A DNA stretch of 64,000 nt from Beroe forskalii (lineage: Eukaryota; Ctenophora; Nuda; Beroida; Beroidae), in NCBI GenBank assembly GCA_011033025.1, contig WFMF01000365.1:115515-179514 (forward strand), written 5' to 3'. Made by a program: the position numbers and the translations under genes. Of the stretch, positions 45,204-56,302 are shown piece by piece. The first letter of the stretch is position 1, and the number at the start of each line of letters is the position of its first letter. The notes beneath the pieces were generated by a model that ran no database searches, was not told where the DNA came from, and was given only the letters and a program-made list of their open reading frames with translations.

Positions 45204-46166
45204 TTGAAGCCCAAAGTAGTAGTACCTTGGTGGAACTTAATCCTGCGGGGATAAAATCAAGTCATTTTAAGAAAGGACTGCAGTAACACTAAATGTACTC
45301 TAGAGTACCTACTCCTTTAATAAGGGTTCTTGACTGCTATTTATTTGAATGTCCGTTGACGAGTCAACCACTATTATTAATGTTAGACTGTGTTTTAACA
45401 TAGGATTGTTGACGAATGTCGGTAACAACATAAGTTTTAAACAGCTGTTCTATTTCAGGTTTAGAATGTACAAAAGACCCACACAAACATACTCTCAGTA
45501 CACGTGTCCACTGCATATATTACTTAATAAGTACCTATTAGCATAGTATCATGAATTAGTGTCGCACCATACATTGAGTACATGTGTATTGTGTATAGTG
45601 TAATCAATGTATTGAGTGTAACTACATGTACACCACCTCATCACACAGCAGCCAATTAGTGGCAATGAAGTATACATGATTGCAAAGGCATCTGTGTGCA
45701 GCATCCACTGTCATTACTTATTTTAGAACAGCGATCTAGAACATGATAAAATCTTCATGAATTGATAAGCCATTTGGATAACAAGAATCACTTGGCAATT
45801 CCGTTCCTGTTATCCACACTACTAGAATTCTAGAAATGTGGAGTTCCGTACCTGTTATCGACACTACTGGAATTCTGGAACTCCGTACCTGTTATCGACA
45901 CTACTGGAATACTGGAACTCCGTACCTGTTATCGACACTACTGGAATTCTGGAACTCCGTACCTGTTATCGACACTACTGGAATTCTGGAACTCCGTACC
46001 TGTTATCGACACTACTGGAATTCTGGAACTCCTCTACGAATGAGGCAGGGTCAGTGTTGGGCAGGTATTGGAAGCCCTCCCCCGGCAGTCCAGTAGGAGG
46101 AGCAGAAGGGGATGTGAACATGGTCCCGGGGGTCTGAGACCGGTACGCTGCTGCTAGTGCTGCCAT
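45204..46166 (-). pseudogene. PSMB5: Truncated PSMB5 copy (exon 1 and 39 bases of exon 2)
   Basis: Exon 1 (46000-46166) encodes the same 55-residue propeptide as the full gene; its six base differences are all synonymous. Exon 2 starts at 45242 with a proper acceptor but homology ends at 45204, after the sixth codon beyond the catalytic Thr (TTTLGF then unrelated sequence). No later exon is present on this side, so no active beta-5 can be made. The exon 1 donor sits in an expanded minisatellite. Confidence 0.9.
45840..46036 (-). repeat. Minisatellite of the PSMB5 exon 1 donor (right arm)
   Basis: Five near-perfect 37-base units plus a degenerate sixth. Each carries the exon 1 end and its donor, GTGTCGATAACAG|GTACGG on the minus strand, with donors at 45999, 45962, 45925, 45888 and 45851. 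The copy at 45999 is the natural donor. The left arm has only about two diverged copies here (35060-35135). Confidence 0.9.
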
Positions 46167-46879
46167 CCTACAGTGAGGGGCGGGAGTAAGTTTAGTAGAG
46201 CGTTAGTGGTAAGTGATAGGTGTAACTTGGAAAACTACCAGGCACTTTGTAATAGCGGCGCAACGATCAGAATGAAGTGCATCAGTTCAAGCGGTTGTTC
46301 ATCTAAAATTTACGACTACGTTATCGTATCCCAAAACATTGAATGACACATTTTGAAGTTTGACGGTGGTGACTTCGCGAACTGCATGGAATGAAACAAA
46401 CAATAATCTTCAAATTTATAGACGGCATAATATAAAATGGAGATCATATAAAACTCGATACTTTCAATATTCAATAAATTATCATGGACTTAAGACGTTT
46501 ACATAGGTTAATAAGTTAATAAGTTAATACTTAAATCTGTAATCTATGACTATACCAAAGGTACTATAACTAAAAATTAATCTACGAGTATCGGATACCA
46601 AAGGCCAATATAAACCAGTGCCAGACTGAAATAAAAAAAATTTATCTCATATTCAGAATTAAACCATCACAGTCCAAGTCTTCGATGAACATCAAAGTCG
46701 TCAAAACCATTGAAGGAACGATGTACAAAAAACTCCCATTATAAATTCAAAGAATCCAAAAAGTAGATCATTAAAAACACAGCTTATTTGGCTCAGAAAT
46801 GAGGAAATCTTCCCATAACTTTTACCCACAACTCACAACACATACAAAACATCATCACATTTAACCCAAGCCTGCTCCT
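46167..46879. other. Right-arm PSMB5-MRPL19 intergenic region
   Basis: A close match to 34213-34917 of the left arm in reverse, with small indels. No private feature seen. Confidence 0.6.
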
Positions 46880-47734
46880 TCACTCTCTGTGTTTCCTCCC
46901 CTTGACGTTCTTCCTGGGGTACCTCTTGTCCGGTTCACTCTCCCACAGCTTGTAGTTCCTGTTGGTATCCGACCTCCGGGGCCTCAAGTGTCTCGTGCTC
47001 TTCATGAACCTCTTCTGTTTCTTGGGATGATATACTTGTGAGAGGGAGAGATAGTGTGGAGTTGGTGGAGTTAAAACTTGTTTATTTAGTGAGAAATGAT
47101 AGACTACCTCGCTTAAAGTTAAAAGTTCAGATCACCAGTTTTTGAATCATATGAATGATTTGGAGTTTACGATTTATAAGGCCCCCTGATAATCTTCACC
47201 TTGCAGAAAACAAAAAAAACAAATAAACCAGGGCTGTCATTACTTAGCATTTTACTGGTAAGATACAAAATTTTCATTGAAAATAGGTAGTGCATTTAAG
47301 ACAGTTTTCATTTTAGTCCCGTACAACAGAGAAACGGGTGTACAATAACACAATACGTAATAAGAACTCATCCCAAAAAGAGCATAATCTTTACTGTTCG
47401 CTGCTACCTTTTGTTACCCTCAACAAAAGCTTCATAATTACTTACTTGTAAACACTGGTCTCGGGCTTGTACTCTAAAACCAGTGGTCTAAAGAAGGGGA
47501 TCTCTAGGTCTGAAAAAGGGATGCACGCGTTAAATTTATCGTAGTTGCATATTCCCGCCCTGGCCAGGGCGGTAACCCCCCGCGGTAAAAAGAAAACTGG
47601 CCAGGGGTATAAGTTAGAGATTTGAGTGTCACAGGGTGATATTCCCTCCCTGGCCAGGGAGGTAACCCCCCGCGGAATAAAAAAAAACTGGCCAGGGGTA
47701 TAAGTTAGAGATTTGAGTGTCACAGGGTGATATA

Positions 47735-47765
<31 letters not shown>

Positions 47766-48915
47766 TATAATATCATGATAATTGGGGCCCATCTTAAAAC
47801 GATGAGATCTCAAGAACGGGAAATGGTAGAGCCATGATCGAGGTCACGTTTTGTTCATCTAAGATGGGATTGTGGATTAGGCTATGTGAGAAGGTCTGGT
47901 GACGTCATTATGACGCCATTATGACGTCATCAACTTAGCGAAATTTCCTTTCTTTTTTGGCGGAAACAGGCCATTTTCGAGTGCATTTTTCAGCAAGAAG
48001 GAAAGGAGATAGCTCAAAAATGTTGAAAAATCGTTAGTTGGAAATTTAAAGAGCTTTCAGAAAATCATATGGATCATTGGGCTATCTCGATTTTTCATCG
48101 AGATATAAGCGATTTTATAAGGTACGGTGAAAAATTGATTTTCAAATTATTGGACAAAACTTAAACGAGTGAGATGTCAAGAACTGCGACTTATCTTGAG
48201 ATGAGACCAGCCAAAGTATGTTGTGCTAAGGCGAAATTGTGGCTTAGGCTATATGGGAAGTTGGTTTGAGCCTATTTTGGTGCTGTAATGACGTCATCAA
48301 AATCGCGTAAAACCACTAAAATAGCGTATTTTCCGATAGAACGCTATTTTGCGCTACTTTGGACATTTCTAACTCAAAGAGTTTTTATCGGATTATGTCT
48401 TACTTTAATATGCTGCTTTTAGACCTTGAGATTCAGCTGTAAAACGAGTTTCAGGGCGATTGGTCGAAGATTGTTGTCGTGGGAAGCTTCTAAAAATTGA
48501 ACTGCAAATTGATTGAATTAATGTTTATGACAAAATTTTTAACTGTAGTCCTATTCTGTGATACGATGGTGAACTGATAATGGTTTCTCCATGTCTCGCA
48601 GTGAATAGGGATGGGAAATATACGATGGACTAGTGAAGCACGTGAGTTCACGCGGACGTTTTGTAGAAATTAGGAGACTTGAAGAAATTGATATTTACAC
48701 GGGATTTTCGACATGATCACGTTGAAATGAGTTTGAATACGACTAATGCACGTGAAATAAGATCTGGTTGCTATATTTCAGCACGTGAGTACACACGGAC
48801 GTTTTGTAGAAATTAGGGGATTTGAAGAAATTGATATTTACACGGGATTTTCGACTTGGGTCCAAACTGCCTTTGGGAAAGTAACATGGTTTCAAACTAC
48901 ATACATCTTTCAAGA

Positions 48916-49066
48916 TATCACCACCAAAACCGTTGGACGGTTGGTCTAGTAACCCCCCGCGGGTTTGGATGTGACAACGGAACCTGAAAAGAGACAAAAT
49001 GGGCTGATCACATCCAAACCAGCGGGGGGTTACTAGACCAACCGTCCAACGGTTTTGGTGGTGATA
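48916..49066. repeat. Terminal hairpin of the 1.3-kb unit
   Basis: An inverted repeat with arms of about 58 bases: TATCACCACCAAAACCGTTG at the left and CAACGGTTTTGGTGGTGATA at the right, each including AACCCCCCGC or its complement, around a loop containing CCTGAAAAGAGACAAAATGG. A second copy at 51905-52049 has a decayed right arm. Confidence 0.8.
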
Positions 49067-49474
49067 ATATATAATATTAATATCATGATAATTGGGAGCA
49101 AATTTGGAAAGCCGAGATGTCAAGAACGGGAAATGGTAGAGCCATGATCGAGGTCACGTTTTGTTGATCTAAGATGGAAGTTTGGCTTAGGCTATAAGAG
49201 AAGTTCTGGTGACGTCATTTTCACGTCACTATGACGTCATCAACTTCGCAAAGTTTTATTGCTTTTTTAGCGAAAATAGGCTATTTTCGAGCGCATTTTT
49301 CACCAAGAAGGAAAGGAGATAGCTGTCTGATTTTTCAGAATGATTTTTAGCAAATTTAAAGAGCTTTCAGAAAATCATATGGATCATAGGGCTATCTTAA
49401 TTTTTCATCGAGATATACGCAATTTTCTAAGGTACGGTCAAAAATCGATTTCCAAATTATTGGACAAAACTTAA

Positions 49475-51060
49475 CACTTAAAGTGTTTGGTGGGCAAATC
49501 TTGCCCAAACTCGAAAACAAATACATTTCACACAAAACTGCAAATAGTTAGCTGCATCAGTTTTTCAGTAGCTTCCTAAATATGTCCCATTTGAGGGTAG
49601 CTCAAATGGCAATCACCGAGAGTGTTTAGATTTCAGAATATGAGAACACCACATTTTGGGCAAAATATGCCCACCAAATTTGCCGAATTTGGGTTGGGCG
49701 AATGTTGCCCAATTGGGCAAAATAATCCTTTGGGCAAGATTTGCCCAACTGTAGTGGGTAAAAAGTGCCCACTCCAAAAAAGTTTGGGCAAATTTAACCC
49801 AATTCTTGGGCAAATTGTGCACAATTCTTGGGTGAATCGTGCCCAACTCATGGGTGAATTTACCCCATTGCTTGGGTGCATAATACCCAAGTTCCCTAAT
49901 ACCAGAGAAAATGTCCCAAATATTTGACCAGTGAAGTCAAAACGTCATGAAATTACATGAAAAACTTTGAAAAATTCAATGGATTTAATCCGGTGCAATT
50001 TTTAAACAATTTTATGGCATTTGTCAATTTTCTAGCAATTGAGTTGAATTCTCAATTAAGCAATTAATTGTTTGCAACACTTATTGCTTATGTCTATGAA
50101 GAAAGTTCAAAAAGCAAGGGGTTACCAAAATACATAAAGGCATTGAAATTGAATTTGAAGGCATGTAAAATGTGGTGTCTTCAAATTTGTATAACATTGT
50201 ACCAATAATAAATTCGAATGCTTTGTGCTACAAAGCAGTTTGATGCTCAATCAGGAGATTTTTTGATTTCTAAAATTGTAGGGAAGCGGAATCGATAATA
50301 ATATGCTAATATGCATGAGATTTATTGGGTGTGGATCATGCCATCTGAGGGAGTTTTTGTGTTGAAGTCAACCATAGATGTAAATGAGGTTTTATCACTC
50401 TAGATTAGAACATCGATCAAAAGTGTATGATATATTTCTTAAAGAAATCCTGTTTTTCTCTTCATAAGTTCATAATGATCAACAAACATCGACAAACATC
50501 GTTGTCATCAATGGAAATGCACCTTTGAAGCGATTTGGGCAAACAGAACCCAAGCAATGAAATTGGATACAAATCGCCCAAAAATTTGGGCACAAAATGT
50601 CCAAATTCCTTGGGCAAAATATGACCAAACCTTCATCGAGAATATCTCTACTAATCATCCCAATTTTTTTTCCAAAATCATTGTTGTGAACTTGGAGAAC
50701 AAATTCTAATTGATGTTTTCATGCTTTCAAGTTGCAATTTGAGTAATAAAATGTTCAAAATATCAAATCCAAATTTGGTAAAAAATGATTTGGGCGAATA
50801 TTGCCCAATGGGCATTTTTTGCCCAATACAGTATCACCCATGAAAATGACCTACAGAGACTCAAAATCAAATATTGTAGCTCCATACTCCAATATGACAC
50901 CAAATTCGGTTGCAATATAATATGAAATGCCTTGTTCTATATTTTTTGCTGTTTATTTACCTCTAGCATGATTTATCTCTCTGAAATAAGAACATAAAGA
51001 TTGGGCAAAATTTACCCACCAAACACTTTACGTAAGTTTAAAAGCCAAACACTTTAAGTG
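49475..51060. mobile_element. Nested TTAA-flanked transposon with GGGCAA palindromes
   Basis: A 1586-base insertion into the second 1.3-kb unit; the first unit has the empty site (AAAACTTAAACGAG). TTAA is duplicated at 49471-49474 and 51061-51064. Ends are perfect inverted repeats CACTTAAAGTGTTTGG/CCAAACACTTTAAGTG. TTAA duplication is typical of piggyBac-type transposons, though these termini do not begin CCC as many do. No transposase frame. The left 420 bases and right 550 bases carry many TTGGGCAAAT/ATTTGCCCAA palindromes. Confidence 0.75.
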
Positions 51061-53089
51061 TTAAACGAGTGAGATGTCAAGAACTACGACTTATCTTGAG
51101 ATGAGACCAGCCAAAGTATGTTGTGCTAAGACGGAATTGTGGCTTAGGCTATATTGGAAGTTGGTTTGAGCCTATTTGGGTGCTGTGATGACGTCATCAA
51201 AATCACGTAAAACCACTAAAGTAACGCATTTTGTGGTAGAACACTATTTTGCGCTACTTTGAACATCTCTAACTCAAAGAGTTTTTATCGGATTATGTTT
51301 TACTTCAATATGCTGCTTTAAGACCTTGAGATTTAGCTATAAAACCAATTTCAGGGCGATCGGTCGAAGATTGTCATCGTGGGAGACTTCTAAAAATTAA
51401 ACTGCAAATTGATTGAAATTATGTTTATGACAAAAATTGGTACTGTAGTCCTATTCTGTGATACGAAGGTGAACTTATAATGGTTTCTCCATGTCTCGCA
51501 GTGAATAGGGATGGGAAATATATGATGGACTAGTAAAGCACGTGAGTTCACGCGGACGTTTTGTAGAAATTAGGGGATTTGAAGAAATTGATATTTACAC
51601 GGGATTTTCGCCTTGGTTACGTTGAAATGAGTTCAAATACGACTAATGCACGTGAAATTAGATCTGGTTGCTATATTTCAGCACGTTAGTTCACGTGGAC
51701 GATTTGTAGAAATTAAGAAATATATCAATTCTAGTAATTCCAAGTTAGAATAACGTAGTTTTGGACTTCGTCAAAGTGAGTTATGTGGGTTAGACTTGCG
51801 AGTGGGCTAGTAACGTGGGTTCGGACTACGTGAGGGCAAGTTACGTGGGTCCAAACTGCCTTTGGGCAAGTAACATGGGTTCAAACAACATGCATCTGTC
51901 AAGATATCACCACCAAAACCGTTGGACGGTTGGTCAAGTAACCCCCCGCGGGTTTTGGATGTGACAACGGAACCTGAAAAGAGACAAAATGGGCTGATCA
52001 CATCCAAACCAGCGGGGGTTGCCAGACAACCCGTCCTTTATTTTGTGGTAACTAATATGATTATGACTTCTACAGAATAAAGATATAATGATTCTGCAGT
52101 ACATTGTATAGCCATAAAATTTTACATAAGCTGCAAGACACACAATTTCAACATAAGGCGTACATGATTCATGCCATTACATACAGGCTACAACCCATAT
52201 ACAGTTACATCTATCGATTATGATGATTTTAAATCTGACTCACTGGTCTGGGTATCGAAGGTGGGATCAGGCACGGGATCCTGTAACTCGGTTTGTTCCA
52301 GCGACAGATCCCGGAGACTGTGCAGGGTGCGGTATTTGCAGGGATCATCCCGGACTTGGTAGCTGATAACCTTCACGGACTCGAGGAAGGGGGAATACAT
52401 CGGGATGTAGTTCTCAACCCCGTAACCTAGAGTGTTGAGAGATGGGAATTGGAAGGAGTGTTTTTATTGATATGCAATAATTTAAGCCAAATATCAGGCT
52501 TCATTACAGAATTGAGGCGTAAAATTGAGACATAGCCCTCAGGCCACAATTCCACCAAATCTCAGAATATAAACCATTCATTGACTACGCTAGATGCTGA
52601 CCGTAGCTGGGAACATGTTTTCTGATGATGAAGAAGGCGTTGAGGTCTTTATGACTCTTCTCGATGACCACACCCCCGTATGTCAGGGGTCGGGTAAGAT
52701 CCCACTTAGATCGGAGTGTAACTTCCACGTAACTACCCACGTTTACAAAGGGAACGTCCATTGTCTGAGGAAGAACAAGAATTGCGCCTGCACCGACACA
52801 ATTATTGTTGTTCCCGTGGACCGTATGCAGGCGCTTAATTTCCCTCCCCCGCGATGCTTGATGTCTTGTAACTCAACATTTTGGAAATTCTAGTCTTAAC
52901 GACCTGGGCAACATGCTTATTTGAGTATCGTGCCATCGTGTATTTCGAAATCTAATTGCTGAATTAAACTTTACTGAAAATTTTCTGTGACCTGATTTAA
53001 AACCTTTCTGATGAACTGATTGGGCTGTACAGGATCAGAAAACTGAAGATAAGCTAAGAAAATAAAAATTTGAAATTTGACTATAGTGG

Positions 53090-53167
53090 GGCTTGAACCC
53101 GTGACCTCTAGCGTGCCAGCACTACAAAGTCTGACGCGCTAACCGATTACGCTACGAAGTCATGAAA
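53090..53167 (-). mobile_element. tRNA-derived SINE head in right-arm MRPL19 intron 4
   Basis: The minus strand reads TAGCGTAATCGGTTAGCGCG (box A) and later GGGTTCAAGCCCC (box B), with GACT/AGTC at the two ends forming a partial acceptor stem. The anticodon stem is poor, so a working tRNA is unlikely. It lies in about 1 kb of sequence (52785-53870) not found in the left arm, which also has a GGACGGAGGGACGGAC simple repeat at about 53519-53560 and a spaced inverted repeat GCGCCTGCA/TGCAGGCGC at about 52786-52837. Confidence 0.6.
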
Positions 53168-54899
53168 TGACACGTTAATTATGTGTAACAATACGTGTAA
53201 AATTTCAGTTTTTTATTGTGATATTGATTCAATTTTCCACATCATTACTCAAAAGCTCAAAGAATAGTCAAATTTGGCAAGCCTTCTTCACATTTACTCA
53301 GTCAATATCTTTTTTGGCGAAAAAAAATCGTGTTTTTGTGTTTGAAATAGTTCGAAATGAAAATCAATTTCAGGACATTAGATTTGGTCGATATGAAAAC
53401 TTTAGTGGCTGGGAATTTTAAGTACGGATGGGCCTGATCAACGTATGAGATTAAAATTTTTGACAACCGAAAGCTTCATGAATTAGGAAATTCGTGATTT
53501 TGAAGATTTGTATGAAAAGGGGACGGAGGGACGGACGGACGGAGGGACGGAGGGACATTTTCGCGACTGATATTATAAAGGAGCAATCCGGGCACTTTCC
53601 AGAAATTACAGTAGTTGTATTGCAAACCTGGACCTGATATACACATATCCTATTTCTCACCTTCCCAAACCACGATCTCTGCCAACCCTCTCATTTGCCT
53701 TTTTGTATACACAAAAATGCCAATGGGGAGGGAAAAAATTAATGAGAAATTTAAATTGTCATGGCATCAGCAACTTTACTGTTTACCTCATTTTCTGATA
53801 TTCTTTAACAGCATTCCGCACCAAATTAATCAAGTCATTATTTCATTAAAGCAAGGAAGCTATTCCTCTACCGACCTGTCGCCGTTTCCACATTTCCACC
53901 AGATCGTGATACAGCACGTGATCCGTAGGTTTCTGTGCCTCTATCTTCAGGATCTCATCCGGGACTTCGAAATCCCGACTAAATCCCAGGGACTCCATAT
54001 CGTGATCCCGAGGATCCTGAGCAAACATCGCTTTCTCACACTCCCGCTCAAACATGACCTGAGAGAGAATTACTGTTGCGGACTCAAAATTTTTATGAGT
54101 GCATGAATGTCATTAAATCTCTCATCATTATGTCATCGATTGTTCATATTTTAGTCCCTTTTCTAGCAAATCACGTAGATAATGTACAAACATAAAATGA
54201 AGGTACCTGTCGCTGCCACTTGTTGACTGGGAGGTGGGGGTGGAAGTGGGCAGACCATCCCGGGTACAGCCCCTTCATGTACGCAGCGATGTTACCCACA
54301 TTCTCCCCAGGGTACTCGAACACAAACCTCCTGCTCTTACTCCGCACCCCCTCACTGAAAGGAGAAAGGGGTAAAATGGAGAGGTAGAGAGGGGTATAAG
54401 CATAGCACATCCTCGTTGGAAGAAGGGGTAAAATAGAGGTGGTATTATAGAATCCTACTCCATCAGTTGATATTGATTTCCATTTTGATGAGTCGAATAC
54501 GAAATTTCTTTGGATATGATCACTATGCTATAGCTATAAAACAATGAACACAGATCATGCGATAACCCCGGCATATAATTGGTGAAATACACGAATATGC
54601 GCTTATCTGATGGCCCAGGTTTGCCGCATAAAATTACCTGAAAGGAGAGTCATATTCTCTGTTAAGCTCTGCAGCACTTTGTGTAGATTTAGCTCGTGTA
54701 GATTCACTGTTACTACGTTCTGTTGTACTTCTTGTAGATTTAGCCCGTGTGCAAGGCAGGATACCTGTTAAATATTCTCGTTTGCAACATTTTGTTGGAC
54801 AATGAAAGGATATTTCTAATGAATCGGTTATTGAGAAAAACAAAAGATTATGAGCTGAAAACGAAACTAACTTGATAATCTCCGGCAACAGACTTTCAT

Positions 54900-56302
54900 G
54901 GCAGCTCCTCGTTTTCTACCCTCATGATATCATTGCCATCTTCCTCAAATTTAAGGAGGATTTAGTTAATCAGACAAGTGTTTCATAAAGGTGCTAATTC
55001 TGAGAAATGGTTGAAGAATTCAATCTTCATCAAGTAAAACAAGTGAGCGTTGAGAGATAAACACTAAACAGTGATGTCACAGTGAACTGGTGTCACAGTT
55101 AATTGTTGTCGATGTAAAATGGTGTCAGAGTGAGGTCCATGTGACCATGTAATGTGGGTCGATACCGAATACCGATCGTCAAAAACCACAATAAATAATT
55201 ATTCCAGAGAAATCAACGCCAGAAGGAATAATATGGAGCCTTAAAAAGATTCATTTACGTTCATAAACTAGAGAGAGCGTTACGATCGTGAAACGTCGCT
55301 AAGACAGACATTCGATCAAAAGACAAAATATACGAATGGACGCTTTAATGATCAATACTAATTTGAAGGTTCTATGAAATAAAGGAATGAGTATCTTCAA
55401 TTTTGGAGATGAAGAGATGATTGCTGATTAACAACGCTAAACTAATCAGAAAAAATCATAATATAAATTACCAGTTCCAGCAATCACAAAATATAGACTA
55501 CGAATTTCAGAGCTAATGATAGTGTATATCAAAGACTGTTCCCATAATGATATAAAATAATATATATGTAACTAATAATTAGAGTAAATATATCTTTAAC
55601 TTTATAACACATTAAAAATAAGATTTATACGACCATACTATAAAATGCTGAATAAATATTTTCTTTTTCAAATTACTGTAACATGTGAATATTTCAAATC
55701 AAAACCAAAGACCGCTACATTTCATCATAATCATGTAATTGATACTTTTAAAGTAACGAAAAGGAGTTTTTGATCATCCAAATTATCTCAAATTAAGCGA
55801 AAATTACAAGGAGTACAGAACATGATGGCAAGGAGACTGGAAATTGAAAGAAAAGCTAATTTGAAAACTGTTACAGCCGGAATAATTATCAGCTTCCTAC
55901 ATCACAATTTGGAAAAAAGGAAATAACATTGCTCACTGAGTAGTGAGTAGTGCCAATAAAATCATTCAAGCTTCAATTCTTGATTAGTTTATGGTTAATC
56001 CACAGACGCGGAGTGACTTGAATACAGTCAAAGTACATCAAAAAGATCTTTATTTGGCATTTTGTGACGTTTATCTAATTTTTAAAAGCATCACAATAAA
56101 ATGAAGGATAAAGTCGGATAAATGCTGTGTCCAATTCTTCATTAAAAAGCAACTGCAATAGCTAAATAAGAGTCAAATTAAATCTATCAACGTCTAAACT
56201 ACAACACTGTTCAATTCTCAAGACCTCGCAGAACCATTAGATAATGATCGTAATTCTTAGAACAAGTCAGATGCATCCTTTTCAGGTGGTTCCCTCTCTT
56301 CA
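54900..56302. other. Right-arm MRPL19-NCBP3 intergenic region
   Basis: Reverse match of 30291-31488, with extra sequence near 55060-55280 that the left arm lacks. No gene recognised. Confidence 0.5.

Larger units (their letters stand above)
47549..52049. mobile_element. 4.5-kb composite insertion in right-arm MRPL19 intron 6
   Basis: Absent from the left arm, where the flanks join directly. It begins with a 90-base tandem duplication (47550-47740) containing CCCTGGCCAGGG and AACCCCCCGCGG, then an (AAT)n run. Two direct copies of a roughly 1.3-kb unit follow: 47772-49079 and 49080-52049, the second interrupted by the 1.6-kb element at 49475-51060. Each unit starts ATCATGATAATTGG, carries TGACGTCA palindromes about 130-170 bases in, and ends in a long hairpin. 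Only short frames occur, without family resemblance. Non-autonomous; superfamily unknown. Confidence 0.7.
46880..54899 (-). pseudogene. MRPL19: MRPL19 right-arm copy, last acceptor mutated
   Basis: Eight exons on the minus strand: 54872-54899, 54638-54764, 54207-54354, 53876-54058, 52602-52764, 52244-52426, 47446-47509, 46880-47021. Lengths equal those of the left copy exon by exon. All splice sites are kept except the exon 8 acceptor: CCCAG|GAAAC of the left arm is CCCAAGAAAC here (base 47022 changed). The only new AG lies one base into the exon, shifts the frame and gives TGA after six codons, losing the basic 46-residue tail. Exons 5 and 6 differ from the left copy at 21 bases, all synonymous, so the coding sequence was under selection until recently. 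Intron 6 holds a 4.5-kb composite insertion. The defect is a recent lesion, a sequencing error, or evidence of an allelic copy. Confidence 0.75.

Noticed and set aside
49613..49927. Overlapping frames of about 100 residues in the nested transposon
   Set aside because: They arise from the GGGCAA palindromes on both strands, with no transposase motif.
53090..53167. Functional tRNA gene
   Set aside because: Box A and box B are good but the anticodon stem has at least two mismatches and the acceptor stem pairs at only four or five positions, so it is called a SINE head.
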